From positions 1-32,231 of the forward strand of contig NZ_JANJUE010000057.1 of NCBI RefSeq assembly GCF_024710765.1: 32,231 nt of DNA, given 5' to 3'. Position numbers and translations under genes: made by a program. Shown here piece after piece: positions 7,624-14,519 of the stretch. The notes under the pieces were generated by a model, which made no database searches, was not told the origin of the DNA, and worked only from the letters and a program-made list of their open reading frames with translations. The DNA comes from Pseudoxanthomonas sp. Its GTDB lineage: Bacteria; Pseudomonadota; Gammaproteobacteria; Xanthomonadales; Xanthomonadaceae. The number at the start of each line of letters is the position of its first letter. Position 1 is the stretch's first letter.

Positions 7624-8775
7624 TCAGAAGGTCAGCCGCCCGCTGCTGATCAACCCATACAGCAGCCCGCCGAAGCCCAGCACCAGTCCGATGCTCACGC
7701 CGATGATCTGGCGCCGCCGCCGCCGCGCCGCGTCCGCGATCTCGGTGACCGGGTCCACCGCCATGTCGCGTGCGCGGCGGCGTGCCAGGATCTTCGGCAG
7801 CCAGCGATTGCATGACCACATGATTCCACCGCAATAGGCGGCCGTCAGCAGCACATGCGGAATCCAGCCCGGCACCTTCGACAGCGCGGTGGCGCCGATG
7901 ACGAACAGCAGGATCATCACCGTGTTGACCGCGCCGTAGGCAATCAGCGCGCGTCGTTCGCGCGCATCCAGCGGATCCCGCAACTGCTTGCGGATGCCGA
8001 ACCAGACCGAACCGATGCCGCCGATCAGGCCAAAGGCAATCGCACCGAACGACGCGCCCAGCACCTTCAGCAGGCCCTTGCCGGCCAGCGCCGAACCGGT
8101 GCCCAGCACGGCCGCGGCGGCGGTCGGCGGCGCGCCTACCGCCAGCGCACCCAGCACGATGCTGGCGAACGCCGCGCCCGGCGCGCTGGAGCGGGCGAAC
8201 TCGCCGAAATGCTTCATCAACTCCTCGCGCACGTAACCGCGCGCCCGCGACAGGCGCTTGCGCACCGCCGCATCGGTCAGTCCCAGCAGGTGCGCGACCT
8301 GCTGCGAACTCTGGCTCTCGCGGTAGTACAGGAGCAGCACTTCGCGGCTGTCCTCGGGCAGCGCGGCGATGACGTCGGCGGCCACCCGTTCCTGCTCGGT
8401 CTGAAGGACCAGTTCCGCCGGTGTCGGTGCGGTATCGGTAGCCAGTTCGATGGCGATGTCGGCCCCTTCGCCGGTCATCGGTCGGTACTGGCCGGCACGG
8501 AGATGGTCGCGGGCCAGGTTGCGGGTGATCTGGCGCAGCCACGGCAGCAGGCTGTCGGGGTTCTTCAGGCTGCCCAGGTGCTTCCAGGCCTTCAGGAAGG
8601 CTTCCTGGGCGATGTCCTCGCTGGCATGCACATCGCGGGTGATCGCATAGGCGATCGCGGTCACGGTGTTCTGGCAGGTGCCGATGATCCGCCCGTAGGC
8701 GTCCCGGTCCCCGCGCTGGGCGGCGGGGAACTCATGGCGCAGGGTCAGTTCCAGCGGGGCGGTGGCGGCGGTCAT
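7624..8775 (-). CDS. ECF sigma factor fused to C-terminal membrane domain, copy 1
   Basis: A 383-residue fusion. Residues about 20-95 are sigma region 2 (GRDAYGRII-like helix, ITRDVHASEDIAQEAFLKAW, LLPWLRQITRNLARDHLRA). Residues about 130-190 are region 4 (ALPEDSREVLLLYYRESQSSQQVA, LGLTDAAVRKRLSRARGYVRE). From about 195 to the end are some five hydrophobic segments, the last at QIIGVSIGLVLGFGGLLYGLI. This is about twice the length of a plain ECF factor. No anti-sigma gene is next to it. A close paralogue lies at 9411-10649. A GTCACA-N15-CGTC promoter-like site ends 35 bases before the ATG and is shared with the paralogue. The membrane part may hold the factor at the membrane until a signal; that is inference. 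Confidence 0.88.
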   Translation of the reverse strand: MTAATAPLELTLRHEFPAAQRGDRDAYGRIIGTCQNTVTAIAYAITRDVHASEDIAQEAFLKAWKHLGSLKNPDSLLPWLRQITRNLARDHLRAGQYRPMTGEGADIAIELATDTAPTPAELVLQTEQERVAADVIAALPEDSREVLLLYYRESQSSQQVAHLLGLTDAAVRKRLSRARGYVREELMKHFGEFARSSAPGAAFASIVLGALAVGAPPTAAAAVLGTGSALAGKGLLKVLGASFGAIAFGLIGGIGSVWFGIRKQLRDPLDARERRALIAYGAVNTVMILLFVIGATALSKVPGWIPHVLLTAAYCGGIMWSCNRWLPKILARRRARDMAVDPVTEIADAARRRRRQIIGVSIGLVLGFGGLLYGLISSGRLTF

Positions 8776-8809
8776 CGGCGGTCGGCTCCAGGGGGGCTAT
8801 GGAAGCACA

Positions 8810-8834
8810 GACGCCCGGGGAGACGCGATGTGAC
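8810..8834 (-). promoter_or_regulatory. ECF-type promoter of sigma gene copy 1
   Basis: On the minus strand: GTCACA (8834-8829), 15 bases, CGTC (8813-8810), then 34 bases to the ATG at 8775. The same pair with the same spacing and same distance to the start stands before the second sigma gene. GTCACA/CGTC pairs are typical of several ECF promoters. The match between the two copies is seen; the function is inferred. Confidence 0.65.
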
Positions 8835-8915
8835 CCGCCGACTGGGAGGCGCGCAAGGAGGCCCGCCGTTCGACGGGACGACGGGGGCAGGACGCCCCGA
8901 AAACCCATTCCCGCC

Positions 8916-8934
8916 ATTCCAGCGCAGCTGGAAT
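8916..8934. repeat. ATTCCAGC...GCTGGAAT dispersed hairpin repeat, copy 1
   Basis: ATTCCAGC-GCA-GCTGGAAT is a perfect 8-bp inverted repeat with a 3-base loop. A second copy is at 9285-9304, and both are followed by GCATCT or CCATCT. It is a member of the TCATTCCAGC...GCTGGAATCCA class of intergenic repeats that are widespread in proteobacteria. Confidence 0.7.
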
Positions 8935-8996
8935 GCATCTTCACGCGATGCGTCCACGTTCGCGGTGGGCAGTACGGGGAGTGGCCGTGTGCGTTG

Positions 8997-9225
8997 GCCC
9001 CCACCCCAGCCCTCCCCCGCACGCGGGGGAGGGGGCCATGCCCGGACGCTGCCCTCTTCCCCAGAGGATGAAGTGAGCAGCCAGAAGCGCGTTTCCGCCC
9101 CTTCCTCCGCACGCGGGGGAGGGGGCCATGCCCGGACGCTGCCCTCTTTCTCAGAAGGTGAAGTGAGCAGCCAGAAGCGCGTTCCGCCCCTTTCCCCGCG
9201 TGCGGGGGAAGGTTGGGATGGGGGC
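8997..9225. repeat. MITE-like repeat with internal 90-bp tandem duplication
   Basis: The ends 8997-9020 and 9202-9225 are inverted repeats of 24 bases with 3 mismatches (GCCCCCACCCCAGCC... type). Inside are two direct copies of a 90-base unit, about 9019-9108 and 9109-9198, differing at few positions, each starting with a GC-rich hairpin (CCCTCCCCCGC / GCGGGGGAGGG at 9010-9033 in the first). It fills the middle of the 635-base gap between the two sigma genes. No coding sequence is supported in 8835-9410. It is the same class of element as at 12472-12647. Confidence 0.7.
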
Positions 9226-9284
9226 GACTGCCAGCGTTCGCCGGGCCGACGGAGTCAAGGCAATTCCCAAAAACCATCACCGTC

Positions 9285-9304
9285 ATTCCAGCGCAAGCTG
9301 GAAT
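9285..9304. repeat. ATTCCAGC...GCTGGAAT dispersed hairpin repeat, copy 2
   Basis: ATTCCAGC-GCAA-GCTGGAAT is an 8-bp inverted repeat, second copy of the element at 8916-8934, in the same orientation. The two copies flank the 8997-9225 element. A run reading GCCGGGATGACGGGATG follows at about 9368, also usual in such repeat nests. Confidence 0.7.
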
Positions 9305-9410
9305 CCATCTCCGCGCGGTGCATCAACATCCGCAGCAGCCCACCTTCCGGAAAACGGGCGCAGCCTTCGCCGGGATGACGGGATGAAGATCCGCCAGTCT
9401 CAGCCGTGCC

Positions 9411-10649
9411 TCAAAACCGCCCCGACACCTTCATCGAGATGATCAGGCCTCCGAACGCCAGCACCGAGGCGACCAGTACGCCGGTCGCGCCGTACATGCT
9501 TTCGTATAGCCACGCGCCCCGCTTGTGCCCGCGCCGGGCCACGTCGCGCGCCACCAGCGGTTTCATCAGCCGGCGCAACGGCACCATGCACTGGTAGTTG
9601 ATGACGCTCATGCCGATCACCGCCACCAGCGTCATCGGCAGCCAGCCGCGACTGAAGATGGCCGCCGCCATGATGAGGATGCCGACCACCGCGGCGGTGG
9701 CGGTGTTCATGCGGATGAAGCGGCGCAACGGTGCGCGTTCGGCCTCGGTATCGGCGAAGCCCAGCAGCAGGCGACCGCCGAAGTACGTGCCCAGCGCGCC
9801 GCCGACGATGCCGCCGATCACCGCGCCGAGCGAGAAACCCGCCGTGACGCCGCCGTGGGTCAGCGCATCGAAGGAGCCCATCAGTGTGCCCATCGCGGTG
9901 CCGCCGGACAGCGAAGACACGCCCAGCCCGCTGGCGCCCAGCTTGCCGGCGCTGGCCGAACCCACGCCGACCGCGCCGGCGCCGATTGCTATCGCGGCGC
10001 TGGCCACCGGCGCCGCGCTCATCAGGCCGCTGACCACCAGCACGGTGAAGGCCGCGCCGGGCGCGGTGGAACGGGCGAATTCACCAAAGCGCCTGAGCAT
10101 TTCCTCGCGCACGATGCCGCGTGCCCGCGACAGCCGCTTGCGCACCGCCGCGTCGCTCAGGCCCAGCAGTCCGGCCACCTGCTGCGAACTCTGGCCCTCG
10201 CGGTAGTACAGCAGCAGGGTTTCGCGGGCGTCCTCCGGCAACGCCGAGATGATGTCGGCCGCGACGACTTCCTCTTCCGTGCGCAGCAGGTGTTCGGCCG
10301 GCGACGGCGAGGGATCGGCGGTCAGGTTGATCGCCAGTTCCGCCGCTTCGCCCGACATCGGCCTGTGGTGCTGGGTGCGCAGGTAGTCGCGCGCCAGGTT
10401 GCGGGTGATCTGGCGCAGCCAGGGCAGGAAGCTGGTGCTGTTCTTCAGCCGGTCCAGTTGCTGCCAGGCGCGCAGGAAGGCTTCCTGGGCGATGTCCTCG
10501 CTGGCCTGCACGTCGCGGGTGATGGCGAAGGCGATCGCGGTGACCGTGTTCTGGCAGGCGCCGACGATGCGGCCGTAGGCATCCTGGCTGCCGCGCGCGG
10601 CGGCGGGCAGCTCGTGTTGCAGCATCAGTTCGAGGGTCTGGGCGTTCAT
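9411..10649 (-). CDS. ECF sigma factor fused to C-terminal membrane domain, copy 2
   Basis: A 412-residue paralogue of the copy at 7624-8775. The sigma part is very similar: region 2 with ITRDVQASEDIAQEAFLRAW and FLPWLRQITRNLARDYLR, region 4 with ALPEDARETLLLYYREGQSSQQVA and LSDAAVRKRLSRARGIVRE. Then both have FGEFARS-APGAAF and a hydrophobic C-terminal domain, here with about five membrane segments and a Gly/Ala-rich insert that makes it 29 residues longer. The membrane parts have diverged much more than the sigma parts. The start MNAQTLELM at 10649 matches the paralogue start; upstream reading frame continues but without support. The start is 68 bases from the preceding gene and has its own ECF-type promoter. 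Confidence 0.88.
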   Translation of the reverse strand: MNAQTLELMLQHELPAAARGSQDAYGRIVGACQNTVTAIAFAITRDVQASEDIAQEAFLRAWQQLDRLKNSTSFLPWLRQITRNLARDYLRTQHHRPMSGEAAELAINLTADPSPSPAEHLLRTEEEVVAADIISALPEDARETLLLYYREGQSSQQVAGLLGLSDAAVRKRLSRARGIVREEMLRRFGEFARSTAPGAAFTVLVVSGLMSAAPVASAAIAIGAGAVGVGSASAGKLGASGLGVSSLSGGTAMGTLMGSFDALTHGGVTAGFSLGAVIGGIVGGALGTYFGGRLLLGFADTEAERAPLRRFIRMNTATAAVVGILIMAAAIFSRGWLPMTLVAVIGMSVINYQCMVPLRRLMKPLVARDVARRGHKRGAWLYESMYGATGVLVASVLAFGGLIISMKVSGRF

Positions 10650-10683
10650 CGGGGCAGGGCTTCCATGGGTTCCTGGTCCCCGG

Positions 10684-10708
10684 GACGAGACCGCCCGGAA
10701 AATGTGAC
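10684..10708 (-). promoter_or_regulatory. ECF-type promoter of sigma gene copy 2
   Basis: On the minus strand: GTCACA (10708-10703), 15 bases, CGTC (10687-10684), then 34 bases to the ATG at 10649. Motifs, spacing and distance to the gene are the same as at 8810-8834, while the sequence between the elements differs. It lies in the short gap after the DUF2007-like gene. Confidence 0.65.
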
Positions 10709-10717
10709 CGGACCGGC

Positions 10718-11233
10718 TCAGTTGCCGGAAGCCGGCTTCACCTGCACCCGCACGGTGTCCTCTTCTTCCGCCTCGTCGGCCGGGGCCGGGGCGGGTGTGG
10801 TCGGTGCCGTGACGGGTGCCGGAGCCGGAGTGGCCGGCCGCGGAGCGCGATGGCGCAGCACCGTGAACACCGCCGCCACTGCAATCAACCCCAGCAGGAT
10901 CAGGCGGATGCGCCAGGCCCAGGAGTTTCGCCTGGGCGGGTCGTCCTGGGTGCTGGTGAAGGTCAGCGGGGCGGGGCCGGCGCCGGGGCGGGTGGTTTCC
11001 AGCAGCCCGGCCTCGCGCAGGATCTGGCGCGCGCGCGGCTGGTCTTCCGGATGCCGCACCCACACCGCCGGCTGCAGGCCCTTCGGCACCGGCTCGGTGT
11101 AGCGGAACTGGCTGCCGCGCTTGCCGCGATAGGAGCGCTCGTTGCTGATGTGGACCTCGATGCCGGCCTCGCGCAGCAGCTTGGCCACGCCTTCGACGGT
11201 TTCCAGGCGCTGGCTGGTGAAAATCTGGCGCAT
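10718..11233 (-). CDS. DUF2007-like protein with one membrane segment
   Basis: A 171-residue protein. The N-terminal 80 residues (MRQIFTSQRLETVEGVAKLLREAGIEVHISNE..., later AVWVRHPEDQPRARQILREAGL) resemble DUF2007, a small ferredoxin-like fold of presumed signalling role; relatives are often annotated as pathogenicity-like proteins. A single hydrophobic segment lies at about 109-126 (IRLILLGLIAVAAVFTVL). A Pro/Ala-rich and acidic tail follows (APAPVTAPTTPAPAPADEAEEED). It is likely anchored in the inner membrane. AGGGA precedes the ATG, and the tesB stop lies only 6 bases upstream, so the two are probably co-transcribed. Confidence 0.75.
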   Translation of the reverse strand: MRQIFTSQRLETVEGVAKLLREAGIEVHISNERSYRGKRGSQFRYTEPVPKGLQPAVWVRHPEDQPRARQILREAGLLETTRPGAGPAPLTFTSTQDDPPRRNSWAWRIRLILLGLIAVAAVFTVLRHRAPRPATPAPAPVTAPTTPAPAPADEAEEEDTVRVQVKPASGN

Positions 11234-11239
11234 CGTCGA

Positions 11240-12154
11240 TCAGTCCCTGGCCGGTACGGCGGCCGCGGCCTGCGCGTCGGGCACCACCCGGATCAAGCCT
11301 TCCTGCGCGGTGCTGGCGACCAGCCGGCCATGGCGATCGAAAATCTGTCCGCGCGCCAGTCCGCGCGAACCCTGCGCGCTGGGGCTGTCGATGGAATACA
11401 GCAGCCAGTCGTCGGCGCGGAACGGACGGTGGAACCACAGCGCGTGATCCAGCGAGGCCATCTGCACGTTGGGCTGGTAATAGCTGATGCCGTGCGGATA
11501 GGTGGCGGTGCCGAGCAACTGGAAATCGGAAGCGTAGGCGAGCAGGGCGCGGTGCAGTTCCGGCGAATCGCCGACCTTCTCGCTCAGCCGGAACCAGACC
11601 TGCTGGAACGGCGGGCGCTTGGGCGGATTCAGTTCATCGCGCGGATACACGTGGCGGAACTCGAACGGCCCGCGCCGCGACAACCAGCGCTGGACCTTGA
11701 TCGGCAGCGTCGCCATCACCTCGGCCGGCACGGCCGGCGCCGGATCGATATCTTCCGGCTGCGGCACCTCGGGCATCGACAACTGGTGCTCCGCGCCGGC
11801 TTCCTCGGCCTGGAACGACGCCGCGCAGAAGAAGATCACCCGGCCATGCTGGATCGCGGTGACCCGGCGCACCGAGAAGCTGCCGCCATCGCGGGTGCGG
11901 TCCACCTCATAGACGATCGGCGCCTCGATGTTGCCGGCGCGCAGGAAGTAGGCATGCAGCGAATGCGCGCGGCGCTCGCCTTCGCCTTCCACCGTGGCCT
12001 GCGCGGCCGACAGCGCCTGGCCCAGCACCTGCCCGCCGAACACGTACTTGGTGCCGATGTCGCGGCTCTGGCCCCGGAACAGGTCGTCCTCCAGCCGCTC
12101 CAGCGAGAGCAGGTCGATGAGTTCGCTGACGACGGGTTCGGGACTGGGGGACAC
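11240..12154 (-). CDS. tesB: Acyl-CoA thioesterase II
   Basis: A 304-residue double hot-dog thioesterase that hydrolyses acyl-CoA to fatty acid and CoA in the cytoplasm. Family blocks: LEDDLFRGQSRDIGTKYVFGGQVLGQAL, SLHAYFLRAG, YEVDRTRDGGSFSVRRVTAIQ, then in the second domain SLDHALWFHRPF (catalytic Asp), SPSAQGSRGLARGQIFDRHGRLVASTAQEGLIR (Thr and Gln of the triad region). Length fits TesB (286 in E. coli). The GTG at 12154 is the most probable start since the family match begins about 8 codons later and no ATG is near; there is no clear ribosome site, so the exact start is uncertain. It leads directly into the DUF2007-like gene. Confidence 0.93.
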   Translation of the reverse strand: MSPSPEPVVSELIDLLSLERLEDDLFRGQSRDIGTKYVFGGQVLGQALSAAQATVEGEGERRAHSLHAYFLRAGNIEAPIVYEVDRTRDGGSFSVRRVTAIQHGRVIFFCAASFQAEEAGAEHQLSMPEVPQPEDIDPAPAVPAEVMATLPIKVQRWLSRRGPFEFRHVYPRDELNPPKRPPFQQVWFRLSEKVGDSPELHRALLAYASDFQLLGTATYPHGISYYQPNVQMASLDHALWFHRPFRADDWLLYSIDSPSAQGSRGLARGQIFDRHGRLVASTAQEGLIRVVPDAQAAAAVPARD

Positions 12155-12244
12155 GGCGGCTCGCAGGGCGGGTCGGGGAGGCTGGGGATTATACGGGCAG
12201 GGGGTCAGGGGCTTTGGATGGCTGGGGACCGGGGATTCAGGACT

Positions 12245-12308
12245 CGGGATGACCGGCCATGCGGCCGTTGAACGCCCGGGTTCGGGATGACCGGCCATCC
12301 GGCCGTTG
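12245..12308. repeat. 26-bp direct repeat, two copies
   Basis: CGGGATGACCGGCCAT(G/C)CGGCCGTTG occurs at 12245-12270 and 12283-12308, one mismatch. Each carries the small inverted repeat CGGCC...GGCCG. The surrounding sequence (GGGATTC, GGACTCGGGA) is low in coding signal. It is upstream of the tesB start and could affect its promoter region. Confidence 0.7.
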
Positions 12309-12370
12309 CAAGCCGGGATTCGGGAAGGCGGGCGGTCATCCGGAATCCTGGAACCGCTCGGGCTTTGCTT

Positions 12371-12389
12371 CCCCCTTCGCAGAAGGGGG
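12371..12389. repeat. CCCCCTTC hairpin repeat
   Basis: CCCCCTTC-GCA-GAAGGGGG is a perfect 8-bp stem with 3-base loop, followed by ACCGAGGGGGATTT. This is a well-known intergenic repeat form in xanthomonads. It is part of the 520-base gene-free block between tesB and the amidase. Confidence 0.65.
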
Positions 12390-12471
12390 ACCGAGGGGGA
12401 TTTGCTTTCGGCGCAAATCCTCAGCCTCGTCCGCTGGCGATCCCTGATCGCATCACCCGGCACACACCGCC

Positions 12472-12647
12472 AAAAGCGCCCTCACCCCAACCCTCTCCCG
12501 CAGGCGGGAGAGGGGGCGGAGCCTCGTTCTCAGCGGAAGGAAAAGGATCGGAGTCCCTTCTCCTGTTTACGGCAAATCGGTAAAGAAGCGGAATTCCTTC
12601 TCCCGTTTACGGGAGAAGGTGCCCGAAGGGCGGATGAGGGCGCTTTT
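12472..12647. mobile_element. MITE-like element, 176 bp with perfect 13-bp terminal inverted repeats
   Basis: The ends AAAAGCGCCCTCA (12472-12484) and TGAGGGCGCTTTT (12635-12647) are perfect inverted repeats. Inside each end is a perfect 11-bp hairpin with a 2-base loop: CCCTCTCCCGC/GCGGGAGAGGG at 12491-12514 and CCTTCTCCCGT/ACGGGAGAAGG at 12596-12619. No open frame in it looks coding. This is the structure of a small non-autonomous element. The rest of 12155-12676 holds only other repeats and no gene that I can support. Confidence 0.7.
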
Positions 12648-12676
12648 CGCGGAAATCCAACTCGTGGGAGCAAACG

Positions 12677-13243
12677 TCAGGGCTTCAACCGCTCCAACTC
12701 CACCGCAGCCATCACCCGTTCCCACGGGAACAGCGGTCCCGGGTCCAACTTCCGCTGCACCTGCACCGACGGATCATCACTCGCCGGCTCCAGCGTCCGA
12801 TCCAGATCCTCATGCCCGGCCACCCACCGCAACGTCGGCACCTGCGAAGGCAGCCAGCGCAGCAAGCCAATCAACGCTTCAACCTGCGCCTCGGTATACG
12901 GCTCATCCATCCCCTGGTGATCACTCGCCAGCCAATGCGGATAACGCCCCGTGTTCACCAGTTCGATCCCGACCGCCCGCGGGTTGTATCCACGCACGTG
13001 ATGGGCCACCCGATCCAGTGCGACGTACTGGTGAATGCTGCCGTCGCGATCGATGTAGTAGTGCCCGCTGTTGCCCGTGCCCGATCCCCGATACAGGATT
13101 TCCTCGCCGAATCCGCGCGCCATCGCCAGATCCGGCAGCTCGGTGCAGTGGATCACCACCAGATCCACCTGCGACAGCGGACGCGCGTCCAGCCGCGTTT
13201 CATAGGGCAGGGGATGGGCCAGGATGCGGGGCGCGTCGGACAT
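12677..13243 (-). CDS. N-acetylmuramoyl-L-alanine amidase, Amidase_2 family
   Basis: A 188-residue zinc amidase of the AmpD/T7-lysozyme-like fold. It cuts the bond between MurNAc and L-Ala of peptidoglycan or its fragments. Motifs: VDLVVIHCTELPD (first zinc His), SGHYYIDRDGSIHQYV, HHVRGYNPRAVGIELVNTG, WVAGHEDLD (second zinc His) and KLDPGPLFPW (third ligand region). There is no signal peptide, so the enzyme acts in the cytoplasm on recycled muropeptides or is released otherwise. It differs from classical AmpD in the middle part, so no gene name is given. ATG at 13243 is preceded by GCGGGG; an ATG three codons earlier is possible. Confidence 0.87.
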   Translation of the reverse strand: MSDAPRILAHPLPYETRLDARPLSQVDLVVIHCTELPDLAMARGFGEEILYRGSGTGNSGHYYIDRDGSIHQYVALDRVAHHVRGYNPRAVGIELVNTGRYPHWLASDHQGMDEPYTEAQVEALIGLLRWLPSQVPTLRWVAGHEDLDRTLEPASDDPSVQVQRKLDPGPLFPWERVMAAVELERLKP

Positions 13244-13331
13244 GCCCCGCATGCTAGCAGGGCCGATGCGGGCGCGCGGCTCAAGTAAACTGGCGGCCTG
13301 CGCCGCGGCCGTCGCGGCGGGATGCCCCCCC

Positions 13332-13823
13332 ATGCCCCTGTCTCCCGATTCCCCGCTTGCCCAGTTGATGGCCCGCCTGCCGCGCGCCGGCCAGGTTGAA
13401 TGGATTGGTCTGCGTCCCGCGCGCGACGTGGCGATGGTGCCGGTGCAGCAGGTCGAAGCCGTCACCGGCATCGGCCTGGTCGGCGATCGCTACGCCGGCG
13501 GCAGCGGCAAGCGCGGCATCACCCTCATCCAGGCCGAACATCTGCCGGCCATCGCGGCGCTGGCCGCGCGCCCGGATCTGCAACCGGCGCTGCTGCGGCG
13601 GAACGTGGTGGTCTCCGGCATTCCGCTGATCGCGCTGAAGGATCGCCGCTTCCGCATCGGCGACGTGCTGCTGGAAGGCACCGACGAATGCGATCCCTGC
13701 TCGCGCATGGAAGACGCGCTCGGCCCCGGCGGCTACAACGCCATGCGCGGCCACGGCGGCCTGTGCGCGCGCATCCTTGAAGGCGGCGTGTTCCGCCTGG
13801 GCGACAAGGTGGAAGCACTGTGA
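13332..13823 (+). CDS. MOSC domain protein
   Basis: A 163-residue protein that is almost all MOSC domain, the fold found in molybdenum cofactor sulfurases. These proteins handle sulfur or bind molybdopterin. Visible blocks: VEAVTGIGLVGDRYAGGSGKRGITLIQAEHL, LLRRNVVVSGIPLIALKDRRFRIGDVLLEGT, DECDPCSRME with the conserved cysteine, and GHGGLCARILEGG. The ATG at 13332 is chosen because the frame before it is low-complexity Ala/Gly and overlaps the divergent amidase start. A GTAAACT -10-like stretch at about 13285 could be the promoter. The following hydrolase overlaps it by 4 bases. Confidence 0.87.
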   Translation: MPLSPDSPLAQLMARLPRAGQVEWIGLRPARDVAMVPVQQVEAVTGIGLVGDRYAGGSGKRGITLIQAEHLPAIAALAARPDLQPALLRRNVVVSGIPLIALKDRRFRIGDVLLEGTDECDPCSRMEDALGPGGYNAMRGHGGLCARILEGGVFRLGDKVEAL

Positions 13824-14359
13824 TCCCGAAATCGCCGCGCGGCCATTGCATTCTCTCGCACGGTTTCGAAAGCGGCCCGGACGCCACCAAGGTCACCGCG
13901 TTGGCCGACGTCGCCGAACGCCTGGGCTGGACCCACGAACGCCCCGACTACACCGATCTGGACGCGCGCCGCGACATCAGTTCGCTCGGCGACGTGCCCA
14001 CGCGGCTGGAACGCCTGCGCGCGCTGGCGCAGGCGGCGGCCAGCCGTGGCCCGCTGGTGCTGGCGGGCTCCAGCCTCGGCGCCTACATCGCCGGCCGCAT
14101 CTCGCTGGAAGTGCCCGTGCGCGGCCTGTTCCTGATGGCCCCGCCCACCACCATGGGGCCGCTGCCGGCGCTGGACGCCGCATCCGTGCCGATATCGGTC
14201 ATCCACGGCTGGGATGACGAACTGATTCCCGCCCAGCTCGTGGTCGACTGGGCGCACGCCCGCCGCGCGCGCCTGCTGATGGTGAACGACGCGCATCGCC
14301 TGTCCTCGCACGTCGAAGCCTCCGCCGAAGCCTTCGGCCAACTGCTCGCCTCGCTGTAA
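13820..14359 (+). CDS. Small alpha/beta hydrolase
   Basis: A 179-residue alpha/beta fold hydrolase without signal peptide. ILSHGFESGPDATK is the oxyanion-hole region, LAGSSLGAYIA carries the nucleophile serine (about 94), VIHGWDDELIP the acid, and VNDAHRL the catalytic histidine region. It resembles the YqiA/YcfP-like group of small esterases; the substrate is unknown. The start is the GTG at 13820 that overlaps the MOSC stop (GTGA), so the two genes are translationally coupled. Confidence 0.85.
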   Translation: MIPKSPRGHCILSHGFESGPDATKVTALADVAERLGWTHERPDYTDLDARRDISSLGDVPTRLERLRALAQAAASRGPLVLAGSSLGAYIAGRISLEVPVRGLFLMAPPTTMGPLPALDAASVPISVIHGWDDELIPAQLVVDWAHARRARLLMVNDAHRLSSHVEASAEAFGQLLASL

Positions 14360-14519
14360 CTCGCGCGCGCGGCGTTCAGCCCGCGTCTGGTCCCGGGCAC
14401 GAGGTTGCGGCTAGAATCGCGGCCTCGATTCGTCCCAGGTGTCCACGCCCATGCGCCATTGATGCCGCCGTCGCTTGACGGCCCAGGTTCCCGCCGGCCT
14501 TCGCGCCGAGGGAGTTCCC

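Noticed and set aside
8997..9225. Possible CRISPR-like array due to repeated units
   Set aside because: Only two 90-base units that are alike throughout, without unique spacers; no cas genes in the window.
10650..11438. In-frame N-terminal extension of the second sigma factor
   Set aside because: Overlaps the DUF2007-like gene in another frame, lacks any domain pattern, and the paralogue starts at the same relative place as ATG 10649.
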